Origin: Saprospiraceae bacterium
GTDB lineage: Bacteria > Bacteroidota > Bacteroidia > Chitinophagales > Saprospiraceae
Direction of reading: 5' to 3'
NCBI GenBank assembly: GCA_020630735.1
Contig: JAHDIP010000038.1
Location: 1-32,729, forward strand
DNA length: 32,729 nt
The notes beneath the pieces are model-generated. The model was not told the origin of the DNA, made no database searches, and saw only the letters and a program-made list of their open reading frames with translations. A program made the translations under genes and the position numbers. Positions 1 through 7,425 of the stretch are shown here, piece after piece. Each line of letters opens with the position of its first letter. Within the stretch, counting starts at the first letter, position 1.

Positions 1-252
1 CAAGGGGAGACAGGAATAGATTGTGGCGGACCTTGTGCTGTTTGTCCGACCTGTAATGATGGCATTCAAAACCAAGGGGAGACAGGAATAGATTGTGGCG
101 GACCTTGTGCTGTTTGTCCGACCTGTAGTGATGGTATTCAAAATCAAGGGGAGACGGCTATAGATTGTGGCGGACCCTGTACAGCTTGTATCTCCTGTAA
201 TGACGGTATTCAAAATGGAGAAGAAACAGGAATTGACTGTGGCGGTAATAGT
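1..252 (+). repeat. 72-bp in-frame tandem repeat encoding the DGIQN/DCGG module
   Basis: Units start at 1, 73, 145 and 217 with an exact 72-bp (24-codon) period. Units 1 and 2 differ at only three bases. Unit 3 is more diverged, and unit 4 keeps the DGIQNGEETGIDCGG core before drifting into a Cys/Pro-rich linker. Each unit supplies four or five cysteines, probably disulphide-bonded outside the cell. The near identity of the first two units points to recent expansion. The array continues off the left edge. Confidence 0.93.
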
Positions 253-1092
253 TGCTCGCCATGTCCTTGTGCTACTCCAAATCCAACGCATTTACCTATT
301 AGTGGAAATTGTGTGAAATTAGATTGGGATGATATTTTATATAATTCTAATAAGTATAGAGTACGATTTAGAACGGTAGGTACTTTCACTTGGTTGGAGT
401 TAAATACAAGTGTTTCTCAAATTTTCTTAAATGATTTAGTCGAGAATACGATGTATGAGTATCAAGTAAAATCAGTTTGTATAGATCAAAATTCAGTTTG
501 GTCTACAGCAAAACGTTTTACTACTTTAATGGACACTTGTGATCGACCAGAGATTTTATTACAAACGTTTATTTCTTCTACTTCAGTAAAGTTAAATTGG
601 GTAGAAGAACCAGAAGCTATTAAGTATAAAATTAGTTACAAGAAAAAAGGAACAATATCTTGGACAACAGTTTATGTAAATGCACCTGCAAATTCTTATT
701 TATTAACTTCTCTAGTTCAAAACGAACGTTATTATTATAAGATAAAAACGAAGTGTGCTAATGGATATACGAACTGGACACCTAAGAAAGAATTGACTAT
801 TATAATATTTAATACAAGTCAATATAAAGACACAAAACCTTTAGGAATTTATCCGAATCCTGCTGAAAATATCTTGACGGTTAAGTATGAGACACGAAAA
901 GAAGAAAAAGTATACATCGAAGTATTTGATGTCTATGGTAGAACGATGTTGAGTACCACGCCTAAAATTACTGTAGGAGAGCAAACGGTTGAATTGGATA
1001 TCTCTTTGTTTAAAGAAGGGCATTATATCCTTCGAATGCAGAAAGGTAAAGATCAGATCATTCAGAAGTTTGTAAAGGTTAGTACTTTGTAA
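1..1092 (+). CDS. Secreted Cys-rich repeat / fibronectin-III protein with T9SS sorting domain (5' end missing)
   Basis: The reading frame is open from the first base of the window, so the first 363 visible residues are the C-terminal part of a larger protein. Residues 1 to about 84 are Cys-rich repeats of the type DGIQNQGETGIDCGGPC, a motif common in Bacteroidota cell-surface proteins. Two fibronectin-III-like domains follow (about 88-175 and 178-265), each with the W/Y-rich pattern ending in a YEYQVKSVC or YYYKIKTKC strand. The last ~85 residues (from PLGIYPNPAENILTVKY to the end) match the type IX secretion C-terminal sorting domain (Por_Secre_tail type). The protein is therefore probably exported across the outer membrane and surface-attached or released; an adhesin-like role is inference. 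An internal Met at 313 is not the start, because coding sequence and repeats continue upstream. Confidence 0.9.
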   Translation, partial: QGETGIDCGGPCAVCPTCNDGIQNQGETGIDCGGPCAVCPTCSDGIQNQGETAIDCGGPCTACISCNDGIQNGEETGIDCGGNSCSPCPCATPNPTHLPISGNCVKLDWDDILYNSNKYRVRFRTVGTFTWLELNTSVSQIFLNDLVENTMYEYQVKSVCIDQNSVWSTAKRFTTLMDTCDRPEILLQTFISSTSVKLNWVEEPEAIKYKISYKKKGTISWTTVYVNAPANSYLLTSLVQNERYYYKIKTKCANGYTNWTPKKELTIIIFNTSQYKDTKPLGIYPNPAENILTVKYETRKEEKVYIEVFDVYGRTMLSTTPKITVGEQTVELDISLFKEGHYILRMQKGKDQIIQKFVKVSTL

Positions 1093-1113
1093 AGTACTAA
1101 GTAATTCATAGAA

Positions 1114-1145
1114 AAAAAGGGTAGCTGTTTTCAGCTACCCTTTTT
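1114..1145 (+). terminator. Rho-independent terminator after the T9SS gene
   Basis: The stem GGGTAGCTG (1119-1127) pairs perfectly with CAGCTACCC (1132-1140) around a TTTT loop. It is extended by A5/T5 (1114-1118 with 1141-1145) to 14 bp. The T run follows on the plus strand and an A run lies on the other side, so it could also work for transcripts arriving from the convergent gene. It starts about 20 bp after the stop codon. Confidence 0.85.
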
Positions 1146-1162
1146 ATTTATGAGTTATTTTT

Positions 1163-1331
1163 GGTTCATTGACAATTTTTGCATAAAAAGAAAAACCCAA
1201 TCCAAAAGATAAAATCGTTGGTCGTAGTTTTAAACGATGACCCAATATTTGCGCCGTTTTTAACGGCATCTTTTGCATAAACGCTAGAAAGGTAGTTGCC
1301 CTATCTAAAATGCAAAAATTGTCAAAGAGCC
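1163..1331. repeat. Small element bounded by 16-bp perfect inverted repeats
   Basis: TTGACAATTTTTGCAT (1169-1184) is repeated exactly in inverse at 1310-1325. A few further matching bases outside give imperfect ~22-bp ends. Inside lie a second TTTTGCAT (1271-1278) and a small CCGTT/AACGG hairpin (1253-1265). There is no coding capacity. It looks like a non-autonomous MITE-like insertion or a folded intergenic element between two convergent genes. It differs in sequence from the other palindromes in this window. Confidence 0.5.
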
Positions 1332-1365
1332 TTATTTTTTTCTGAATTAATTAATAAAGACTTAC

Positions 1366-2721
1366 TTATACTGCATGGATAATATCATATTTTGTCAGAA
1401 TATGGAAAGTTCCAGCTTTATCTCTAGCAATAACAGCAGGGATCTTTTTGTCGATATAACGACTCAATTGTCGATAAGGTAAATCTTCTTGTACCAGCGG
1501 GAATGCTTTTCCCATAATTGTACCAATTGTTTTTTCAGTATTATTAAGTGGATTGTCCAACATAAAAGTAAGAACAGCTGTTTCTGTAATAGAACCTACA
1601 ATTTCTCCATCTTTCATCACAGGCATTTGAGAAATGTCGTTATCTTTCATCATGTTAAATACATTACGAACTGTTTCGTCATGGCTCACAGAAAGGAAAC
1701 TCTTTTCTTCTTTTTTAGCAATGATGTCTTTTACTTGCAATTCTTCATCAATAAAACCTCTTTCTCGCATCCATTCATCATTGTATAATTTGCCAACATA
1801 ACGACTACCATGATCGTGGAAAATAATTACGACTACATCATCTTTCGTTAAGCGGTCTTTTAGTTGAATCAAGCCAGCCATAGCAGAGCCACAAGAATAA
1901 CCCAACATAATCCCTTCTTCACGTGCAATACGACGAGTCATGATAGCGCCATCTTTATCTGTTACCTTTTCAAAATGGTCAATCAAACTAAAGTCTACAT
2001 TTTTAGGTAAGATATCTTCACCAATTCCTTCAGTAATATATGGATAGATTTCTTTCTCGTCAAACTCACCTGTTTCGTGATATTTTTTGAAAACAGACCC
2101 ATAAGTATCTACTCCCCAAATTTTAATATCAGGATTTTGTTCTTTTAAGAAACGAGCAGTTCCTGAGATGGTTCCACCTGTTCCAACACCAACAATTAGG
2201 TGGGTGATTTTTCCTTCTGTCTGTTTCCAAATTTCAGGTCCTGTAGATTCATAATGAGCTTGGCTATTCGATAAATTATCGTATTGATTACACCAATAAG
2301 AATTAGGAATTTCTTTGCTCAATCGTTCTGCAACAGAATAGTAAGAACGTGGATCATCTGGTTCTACATTAGTAGGGCAGACAATAACTTCTGCTCCAAG
2401 GGCTCTTAGCATATCGAATTTTTCTTTCGATTGTTTATCACTTGTCGTAAAGATACAGCGGTATCCTTTTACAACAGCAGCTAAGGCTAAGCCCATTCCC
2501 GTATTTCCCGAAGTACATTCGATAATAGTTCCTCCTGGTTTGATGTCGCCTCTTTTTTCACCATCTTCCAGCATTTTTAGCGCCATTCTATCTTTAATAG
2601 AGTGTCCTGGGTTAAATGTTTCAACTTTTGCTAAAACTAATGCAGGAATATCAGCCGCTACTTTGTTCAACTTTATAAGGGGAGTATTGCCGATTGTTTC
2701 TAAAATATTATTGTAGTACAT
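1366..2721 (-). CDS. Cystathionine beta-synthase (PLP enzyme with C-terminal CBS pair)
   Basis: This 451-residue protein is a fold-type II PLP enzyme. Its PLP-binding lysine is in HSIKDR (K43), the substrate loop is SGNTGMG (71-77) and the phosphate-binding loop is GVGTGGTISG (178-187). Residues from about 335 form a pair of CBS motifs. The catalytic core with a CBS pair is the layout of cystathionine beta-synthase, which condenses serine and homocysteine to cystathionine in transsulfuration; the CBS pair usually senses adenosyl ligands. The alternative is an O-acetylserine sulfhydrylase (CysK) with extra CBS domains, as these cores are hard to separate by eye. The gene lies downstream of the LysM gene on the same strand with a 78-bp gap that contains an inverted repeat. 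Confidence 0.88.
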   Translation of the reverse strand: MYYNNILETIGNTPLIKLNKVAADIPALVLAKVETFNPGHSIKDRMALKMLEDGEKRGDIKPGGTIIECTSGNTGMGLALAAVVKGYRCIFTTSDKQSKEKFDMLRALGAEVIVCPTNVEPDDPRSYYSVAERLSKEIPNSYWCNQYDNLSNSQAHYESTGPEIWKQTEGKITHLIVGVGTGGTISGTARFLKEQNPDIKIWGVDTYGSVFKKYHETGEFDEKEIYPYITEGIGEDILPKNVDFSLIDHFEKVTDKDGAIMTRRIAREEGIMLGYSCGSAMAGLIQLKDRLTKDDVVVIIFHDHGSRYVGKLYNDEWMRERGFIDEELQVKDIIAKKEEKSFLSVSHDETVRNVFNMMKDNDISQMPVMKDGEIVGSITETAVLTFMLDNPLNNTEKTIGTIMGKAFPLVQEDLPYRQLSRYIDKKIPAVIARDKAGTFHILTKYDIIHAV

Positions 2722-2766
2722 GAATGATTTTTTAAGATAATTTTTAGTTAGTAATACTGTACTTAA

Positions 2767-2791
2767 TAACGGTTATATTCGTTGACCGTTA
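2767..2791 (-). promoter_or_regulatory. Inverted repeat TAACGGT-N11-ACCGTTA upstream of the CBS gene
   Basis: Perfect 7-bp half-sites separated by 11 bp lie about 46 bp before the start codon of the cystathionine beta-synthase gene and just after the stop of the LysM gene. There is no T tract after it on the minus strand, so a terminator is less likely than an operator. No regulator can be assigned. Confidence 0.3.
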
Positions 2792-2799
2792 CATAAATT

Positions 2800-3669
2800 T
2801 TATTTTTTTAAAAATTTTAACTTCACAAAAAAGCGAGGATCTTTTGCTCCTAATTGTTCTGCCGCTTTAGATGATAAAACAACAATGACATCATCTCGGT
2901 GAATATTTTCAGGAATTCGGCCTATGACCTTTGCATAGATCGTTCGTCGTTTCATTGGGTTGCTAACGGCTATGATCGAATTTATTGGAGCCGTACGGTG
3001 CAAAGCATATAAATCAGCTTTTTGTTTACCATCTTGTTGCCAAAAAGCAACTCCTTGTTCTGTCTTTTCTTTCTTCACTTGGCTATCTTGATGATACTTT
3101 CGAGCCATCAAAGAATTTTTTTTCCATTCTGGTCTTCCCCTATATTTCCGATAAGAAGCTGGAATACCTTTTTGACTCATCCAACCAACATGAAGTGCTT
3201 GTCCTACTTTAATATTATGGTCTGCCAAATTATTCCGCTTCATGACAGTATCTACAGGCATTCCAAAGTATTTTTTGGAAATTCTAAATAGATTATCGCC
3301 ATTTTTAACTACGTAGTAAATCGGAACATATTTATTTATATCAAAATTTGTTCCTTTGTAACGCATTATAGCTCGATTAGGGATCGGAATTTTTATTGCT
3401 TGACCTTCAGAAATTACATTATCTTTCAATTCAGGGTTGTAATAATAGATTTCATCGAGTGTCAAACCATAAAAACGAGTAAGAGAAAAGATGGTTTGTT
3501 TGCGTGCAATACGGTGTTCAAAAATCTTCTCTTGCAGTTCATCTAGGCTGAGAAATATAGTATCTTTAGCCGTCAAATACCTCAAACTGTCTCCTGTTGC
3601 CCAAGAAAATGCCACTTTTGGCAAAGAAAAGCAGAGGGCTAAGGCTACAATTCGTACATAAATGCTCAT
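2800..3669 (-). CDS. Exported LysM protein with RlpA-like double-psi beta-barrel end
   Basis: The 289-residue protein starts with a hydrophobic export signal (MSIYVRIVALALCFSLPKVA, probable cleavage near residue 22). Two LysM-like modules follow, at about 45-95 (TIFSLTRFYGLTLDEIYYYN) and about 117-162 (VVKNGDNLFRISKKYFGM, ending KVGQALHVG). A basic, charged linker follows, and the last ~75 residues (from ALHRTAPINSIIAVSNP) resemble the double-psi beta-barrel of RlpA-like proteins. It should bind peptidoglycan in the periplasm. Whether the barrel is catalytic is unclear, since RlpA-type lytic residues cannot be aligned confidently by eye. The gene is divergent from kdsB across 93 bp. Confidence 0.82.
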   Translation of the reverse strand: MSIYVRIVALALCFSLPKVAFSWATGDSLRYLTAKDTIFLSLDELQEKIFEHRIARKQTIFSLTRFYGLTLDEIYYYNPELKDNVISEGQAIKIPIPNRAIMRYKGTNFDINKYVPIYYVVKNGDNLFRISKKYFGMPVDTVMKRNNLADHNIKVGQALHVGWMSQKGIPASYRKYRGRPEWKKNSLMARKYHQDSQVKKEKTEQGVAFWQQDGKQKADLYALHRTAPINSIIAVSNPMKRRTIYAKVIGRIPENIHRDDVIVVLSSKAAEQLGAKDPRFFVKLKFLKK

Positions 3670-3762
3670 AGTTTGTCTGTTTTAAATACAAAAATAAGAT
3701 AACTTCTAAATATATAGACGAATGATTCATGGAAAAATAACATATTCACAATATTCTTTGAT

Positions 3763-4488
3763 ATGAGAGTAATAGGAATTATACCTGCGAGATATGCTTC
3801 TAGTCGATTTCCTGGAAAACCACTGGTAGAAATCAATGGAAAAACCATGATTCAGCGTGTATATGAGCAGGTTTCGAAAGCAAGCTCCATTCAAGAGGTG
3901 ATCGTGGCTACTGATGATGAACGGATTTATAAACACGTTGTTGCTTTCGGAAAAGTGGTTATGACTGCCGAAGATCATCAAAGTGGAACTGACCGTTGTG
4001 CCGAAGTGCTTAGTAAGGTAACTGGTTTTGATATCGTAGTGAATATACAAGGTGATGAGCCTTTTATTAATCCTTTACAAATAGATAAGGTAGTGAGCCT
4101 TTTGGCAGAAAATGAAGACTTCGATGTAGCTACTTTAGCAAAAAAGATAGATGATGAGGTGACACTTTTTAATCCGAATGCAGTAAAAGTGGTTTTTGAT
4201 AAAAAAGGAAAAGCCTTGTACTTTAGTCGAAGTCCTATTCCGCATTGCAGAGGTAAAGAGCAAGCTGATTGGTTAGCAAGGGCTTCTTTTTTTAAACATA
4301 TAGGTATGTATGCTTTCCGAGCAAATAAATTACTTACATTAGCTGATCTAAAACAAAGTACGCTCGAACTGACGGAATCTCTTGAACAACTTCGTTGGCT
4401 AGAGAATGGTTACTCGATAGGTGTTGGCTTGACCGAATTTGAAACCCTCGGAATTGACACGCCTGAAGATTTGGAGCTAATAAAATAG
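3763..4488 (+). CDS. kdsB: 3-deoxy-manno-octulosonate cytidylyltransferase
   Basis: This 241-residue protein matches the usual KdsB length. It opens with the nucleotidyltransferase signature IIPARYASSRFPGKPL and carries the metal/sugar-binding VNIQGDEPFI segment and the YFSRSPIPHCR strand typical of KdsB. It transfers CMP from CTP to Kdo, activating it for addition to lipid A, and acts in the cytoplasm. This implies a Gram-negative lipopolysaccharide inner core. The ATG lies 93 bp from the divergent LysM gene. A GC-rich structured segment begins a few bases after the stop codon. Confidence 0.96.
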   Translation: MRVIGIIPARYASSRFPGKPLVEINGKTMIQRVYEQVSKASSIQEVIVATDDERIYKHVVAFGKVVMTAEDHQSGTDRCAEVLSKVTGFDIVVNIQGDEPFINPLQIDKVVSLLAENEDFDVATLAKKIDDEVTLFNPNAVKVVFDKKGKALYFSRSPIPHCRGKEQADWLARASFFKHIGMYAFRANKLLTLADLKQSTLELTESLEQLRWLENGYSIGVGLTEFETLGIDTPEDLELIK

Positions 4489-4492
4489 TAAT

Positions 4493-4617
4493 GAAAGGGC
4501 TAAACCTAGCCCGTTCGGATGGACGAGGGGTAGGAATAGAACTGACTGAAAGGAAGTAGTGCGTAGCACCGACCATCGGGAGCTATGGATGACCCGCAGC
4601 CTGAAAGGCTAGACCCC
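4493..4617 (+). ncRNA. Candidate structured RNA (GC-rich, unknown class) after kdsB
   Basis: About 125 bp stand out as GC-rich in AT-rich surroundings and fold readily. Visible elements are GGGCTA-AACC-TAGCCC (4497-4512); CGTTC-GGAT-GGACG just after it, with one G-U pair; GTGC-GTA-GCAC (4559-4569); CGGG (4577-4580) with CCCG (4593-4596); AGCCT-GAA-AGGCT (4598-4610); and a closing helix GGGGT (4527-4531) with ACCCC (4613-4617). This nesting suggests a multi-branched fold. It matches no RNA family I recognise and is not a tRNA. It could be a small RNA, a 3'-UTR element of kdsB or a dispersed repeat with structure; the strand is assumed from kdsB. Confidence 0.35.
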
Positions 4618-4627
4618 AAAAAGACTA

Positions 4628-4730
4628 ATATACCAATATTCGGTTTTCGGATCATCATGGGTAGCTAAGGTTTTATTTTCAGTAGTTTTAATCGTTTGGC
4701 AATCCGAAAACCATTTTGGTTTCTGTATAT
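4628..4730 (+). repeat. Palindromic intergenic repeat, family 1, copy A
   Basis: The ends are inverted: ATATAC then CCAATATTCGGTTTTCGGAT on the left, and ATCCGAAAACCATTTTGG then GTATAT on the right (4703-4730). Between them lies a conserved core (TCATCAT, then TTTCAGTAGTTTTAATCGTTTGGCA). The same layout recurs at 12539-12644 and, inverted, at 18391-18474. No ORF. It lies between the structured segment and the Nudix gene, and its right end is about 20 bp before that gene's ATG, so it may affect its 5' UTR. Confidence 0.8.
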
Positions 4731-4748
4731 CTAATTCAACATCAGGTT

Positions 4749-5285
4749 ATGAAGTATTGTAGTAATTGTGGTCAACCAGTATCACTTCAGCCAGTGGAGG
4801 GAGATGAACGGGAACGCTTTGTATGCAATGCCTGCAATACGATTCATTACGAAAACCCGAAAGTAGTGGCAGGTTGTTTACCTATTTGGGAAGATAAAGT
4901 CTTGCTATGTAGAAGAGCTATTGAGCCTCGATCTGGCTTGTGGAATGTACCTGCTGGCTATCTCGAAAATGGGGAAACAATAGAAGAGGGAGCGATTCGT
5001 GAGGTCTGGGAAGAAGCTTGTGCAAAAGTAAGTGTGGTAGGTTTACAAACGATTTACAATATCACAAGAATCAATCAGGTGTATTTACTTTATGTAGCCG
5101 AATTAATTGAGCCGACGTTTAGTTGTGGTATCGAAAGTTTGGAAGTTAAGCTGTTTTCAGAAGCAGACATACCTTGGGACGAAATGGCTTTTACGTCATC
5201 TACCTTTTGCTTGAAACATTATTTTGAAGACCGTAAAAAGGGATTGCTTCAATTACACACGGCATCTTATCCGACTGTGTTTTAA
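4749..5285 (+). CDS. Nudix hydrolase with N-terminal zinc ribbon
   Basis: The 178-residue protein begins with a zinc ribbon (C4, C7, C26, C29: CSNCG and CNAC), followed by a Nudix domain with the box GYLENGETIEEGAIREVWEE at about 83-102. Nudix enzymes cleave nucleoside diphosphates linked to another group, with Mg2+ held by the REVWEE glutamates; the exact substrate is not predictable. The Gly usual after the box (EExGU) is Cys here (EEACA), and the metal-binding glutamates remain. I start at ATG 4749: the frame is open to a TTG at 4716, but that stretch is inside palindromic repeat A, and the family normally begins at the zinc ribbon. The gene is convergent with cytidine deaminase, with 3 bp between stops. 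Confidence 0.88.
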   Translation: MKYCSNCGQPVSLQPVEGDERERFVCNACNTIHYENPKVVAGCLPIWEDKVLLCRRAIEPRSGLWNVPAGYLENGETIEEGAIREVWEEACAKVSVVGLQTIYNITRINQVYLLYVAELIEPTFSCGIESLEVKLFSEADIPWDEMAFTSSTFCLKHYFEDRKKGLLQLHTASYPTVF

Positions 5286-5288
5286 GAA

Positions 5289-5771
5289 TTACAAAGCAGA
5301 GCCATCAAAGGAAAGCGGCAATAAATCTTTACCTGATTGGAGCACAAATATTTTGCCCTTTTCGCCTTGCAAAATAACTTTCATATCTTGTTTATAACGG
5401 TATTCCATTTCACAAATCACTTGGCGACAAGCACCACAAGGAGAAACAGGTTGGTCTAAGACTTTATTGAAACTCTTGGCTGTAACAGCAATTAATTTAA
5501 TCGGTGTGTTTGGAAATTGTGATTCGGCAGCGGCAATCGCTACTCGCTCTGCACAAAGACATAATGGGTAAGACGCATTTTCTTGGTTGCCACCTAGCAG
5601 GACTTCTTCATTGTTTAGTAAGATAGCAGCACCTACTTTAAATTTAGAATAGGGAGCATAGGAATGATTTCGAGCATCGTGCGCTTTCTGAAGTAATTGG
5701 CGTTCTACTTCAGGTAGTTCATCCATTGAATCGTAAACTTGTATCGCTGTTTTAATTTCTATTTGTTTCAT
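5289..5771 (-). CDS. cdd: Cytidine deaminase
   Basis: This 160-residue protein has the small, tetrameric-type cytidine deaminase motifs: NQENASYP (substrate binding, N62/E64), CAER (Cys73 zinc ligand, Glu75 proton shuttle) and PCGACRQ (Cys112 and Cys115, zinc). It deaminates cytidine and deoxycytidine to uridine forms in pyrimidine salvage. The N-terminal ~20 residues before the core are slightly longer than in many homologues. The gene is divergent from the saccharopine dehydrogenase family gene across 127 bp. Confidence 0.95.
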   Translation of the reverse strand: MKQIEIKTAIQVYDSMDELPEVERQLLQKAHDARNHSYAPYSKFKVGAAILLNNEEVLLGGNQENASYPLCLCAERVAIAAAESQFPNTPIKLIAVTAKSFNKVLDQPVSPCGACRQVICEMEYRYKQDMKVILQGEKGKIFVLQSGKDLLPLSFDGSAL

Positions 5772-5842
5772 CTTATTCTTTAGACTTTAAAAGCATAAAA
5801 AAGTTTCGTAAAGGTACGATTTTATTCAATATATGATTTTGA

Positions 5843-5873
5843 TTGAATTTAAGAGATATTTCAACTAAATTTG
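5843..5873 (+). promoter_or_regulatory. Bacteroidota-type promoter for the saccharopine dehydrogenase family gene
   Basis: TAAATTTG (5866-5873) matches the Bacteroidota -7 consensus TAnnTTTG exactly, with TTG 20 bp upstream (5843-5845) as a plausible -33 element. The start codon follows 25 bp after the box, giving a short leader. Confidence 0.5.
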
Positions 5874-5898
5874 CGATTCAGAAAAAATATACTCACTT

Positions 5899-7233
5899 AT
5901 GAAGAACATATTAGTAATTGGCGCAGGGCGCTCTTCAACAGCATTGATAAATTACGTTTTGGAAAAAGCGAAAGAATATGGTTGGTTTGTAACAGTAGCA
6001 GATGCAGACCCTCAATTGGCACAGCAAAAGGTGAATGGCCATAGTAATGGTCGTGGAACTTGGCTAGATGTGATGAAAGTAAATGATCGTCGGGAACTAA
6101 TCGAACGCAATGATATTGTCGTTTCTCTGTTACCTGCACATTTGCATTTAGAAGTAGCACAAGATTGTATTAAGTTGAAAAAGCACCTAATTACGGCTTC
6201 ATATGTTTCTAAAGAGATGTATCGTTTGGGAGATGCTGCACGTGATCGAGAATTGATTTTTATGGGAGAAATGGGACTAGACCCAGGAATAGATCATATG
6301 TCGGCGATGCAAAAGATCGATGAAATAAAAGAAAAGGGAGGAAAATTACATGCTTTCCGTTCTTATACTGGCGGGCTGATTGCTCCAGAAAGTGATACGA
6401 ATCCTTGGCATTATAAATTTACATGGAATCCTAGAAATGTTGTATTGGCTGGTCAAGGAACTGCTCAGTATCTGGAAGAAAATAAGTATAAATACATTCC
6501 TTATAATCGACTATTTGCGCAATACCGCTTGGTTGATATTCCAACGATGGGGGAGTACGAAGTGTATGCTAATCGTGATTCTTTACTCTATCGAGAAGTA
6601 TATGGTTTAAATGATATTCCGAATATTTTGCGTGGTACAATTCGGCATCGTGGTTTTTGTGATGCTTGGAATGCATTTATAAAATTGGGTTTAACGGATG
6701 GTTCGTATCCAATCTTAGAATCTGAAAATTTGACTTATCATTCTTTTATGGAAGCTTATCTTAAACCAGGTTCAGGCTCCGTAAGAGATCGTACTGCAGT
6801 ATTTTTAGGAGAAGATTTAGACTCTGATGTGATGCATAAGCTAGATTGGTTAGGCTTGTTTAGCAAAAAGAAAATCAATATTGAAAATGCAACACCTGCA
6901 TTAATTCTAGAACATCTTTTACTCGATAAATGGAAGCTGGAAGAAGATGACAAAGATATGATCATCATGCAGCATGAGTTTGAATACGATTTGGATGGAG
7001 AACGTCGTTTATTAACTTCAACCTTGGTGCTAAAAGGAAATGATTCGACTGATACTGCGATGGCTCGATTGGTAGGTATTCCGCTTGGGATTTTTGTAAA
7101 GTTAGTGATGCAAGGAAAAATCACAGCAACTGGTGTTAATATTCCTGTAATGAAAGAAGTCTACGATCCAGTCATTGAAGAATTAAAAGAATACGGTGTT
7201 GTCTTCGAAGAACGAGAAACGGTTTTAGCCTAG
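5899..7233 (+). CDS. Saccharopine dehydrogenase family oxidoreductase (Lys9-like)
   Basis: The 444-residue protein starts with a Rossmann motif (VIGAGRSSTALINYV, GxGxxS variant) and carries the saccharopine-dehydrogenase landmarks VSLLPAHLH, the EMGLDPGIDHM loop and SYTGGLIAPESDTNPW. This arrangement fits saccharopine dehydrogenase (NADP, glutamate-forming; yeast Lys9 type), which interconverts saccharopine and aminoadipate semialdehyde plus glutamate. In bacteria of this phylum it would most likely serve lysine degradation, which is inference. Carboxynorspermidine dehydrogenase is a related alternative, but the EMGLDPGIDHM/SYTGGLIAP context favours the Lys9 group. It is a single gene with its own promoter and is followed by a long palindrome. 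Confidence 0.85.
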   Translation: MKNILVIGAGRSSTALINYVLEKAKEYGWFVTVADADPQLAQQKVNGHSNGRGTWLDVMKVNDRRELIERNDIVVSLLPAHLHLEVAQDCIKLKKHLITASYVSKEMYRLGDAARDRELIFMGEMGLDPGIDHMSAMQKIDEIKEKGGKLHAFRSYTGGLIAPESDTNPWHYKFTWNPRNVVLAGQGTAQYLEENKYKYIPYNRLFAQYRLVDIPTMGEYEVYANRDSLLYREVYGLNDIPNILRGTIRHRGFCDAWNAFIKLGLTDGSYPILESENLTYHSFMEAYLKPGSGSVRDRTAVFLGEDLDSDVMHKLDWLGLFSKKKINIENATPALILEHLLLDKWKLEEDDKDMIIMQHEFEYDLDGERRLLTSTLVLKGNDSTDTAMARLVGIPLGIFVKLVMQGKITATGVNIPVMKEVYDPVIEELKEYGVVFEERETVLA

Positions 7234-7253
7234 TAGACCAACCCATAAATTCT

Positions 7254-7375
7254 GCTATACCCAAGTATTTGTAAATTTCAACATCTACTTCGTTACAAAA
7301 AGACTCACTATGCTATGGCATAGCTCTGTTTTTTGTTCCTTGTTTATGTTATAATTTTCGGCATCTTAATATAGC
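7254..7375. repeat. 122-bp imperfect palindrome (intergenic)
   Basis: The arms run from GCTATA (7254-7259) to TATAGC (7370-7375). They share interrupted blocks such as AAATT..AACAT and ACAAAAA, and meet at a perfect centre CTATGC-TATG-GCATAG (7308-7323). There is no T tract typical of a terminator at the end. It lies between two plus-strand genes and could fold as a long hairpin in mRNA or as a cruciform. It resembles a MITE/REP-type element, but no second copy is visible in this window. Confidence 0.55.
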
Positions 7376-7425
7376 GAAACTTATGGTTTAAGAAATTTCA
7401 GTCTTTTAGATTAAAAAAATACTAG

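Noticed and set aside
1-252. Possible CRISPR-like tandem repeat
   Set aside because: Units are contiguous with no unique spacers, keep a single open reading frame and encode a recognised Cys-rich protein module.
3752-3760. TATTCTTTG as a -7 promoter box for kdsB
   Set aside because: It has three rather than two bases between TA and TTTG and ends only 2 bp before the start codon, leaving no room for a leader.
4334-4576. Antisense ORF across the kdsB 3' end and structured segment
   Set aside because: It overlaps a certain gene and a structured GC-rich region and has no family resemblance.
4493-4617. tRNA or other known RNA in the GC-rich segment
   Set aside because: No cloverleaf arms, no TPsiC-like GGTTCRA, no CCA end, and helices do not match any RNA family I know.
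4716-4748. Upstream TTG start for the Nudix gene
   Set aside because: The extra 11 residues lie inside a palindromic repeat and would precede a zinc ribbon that normally starts the protein; the ATG at 4749 is better.
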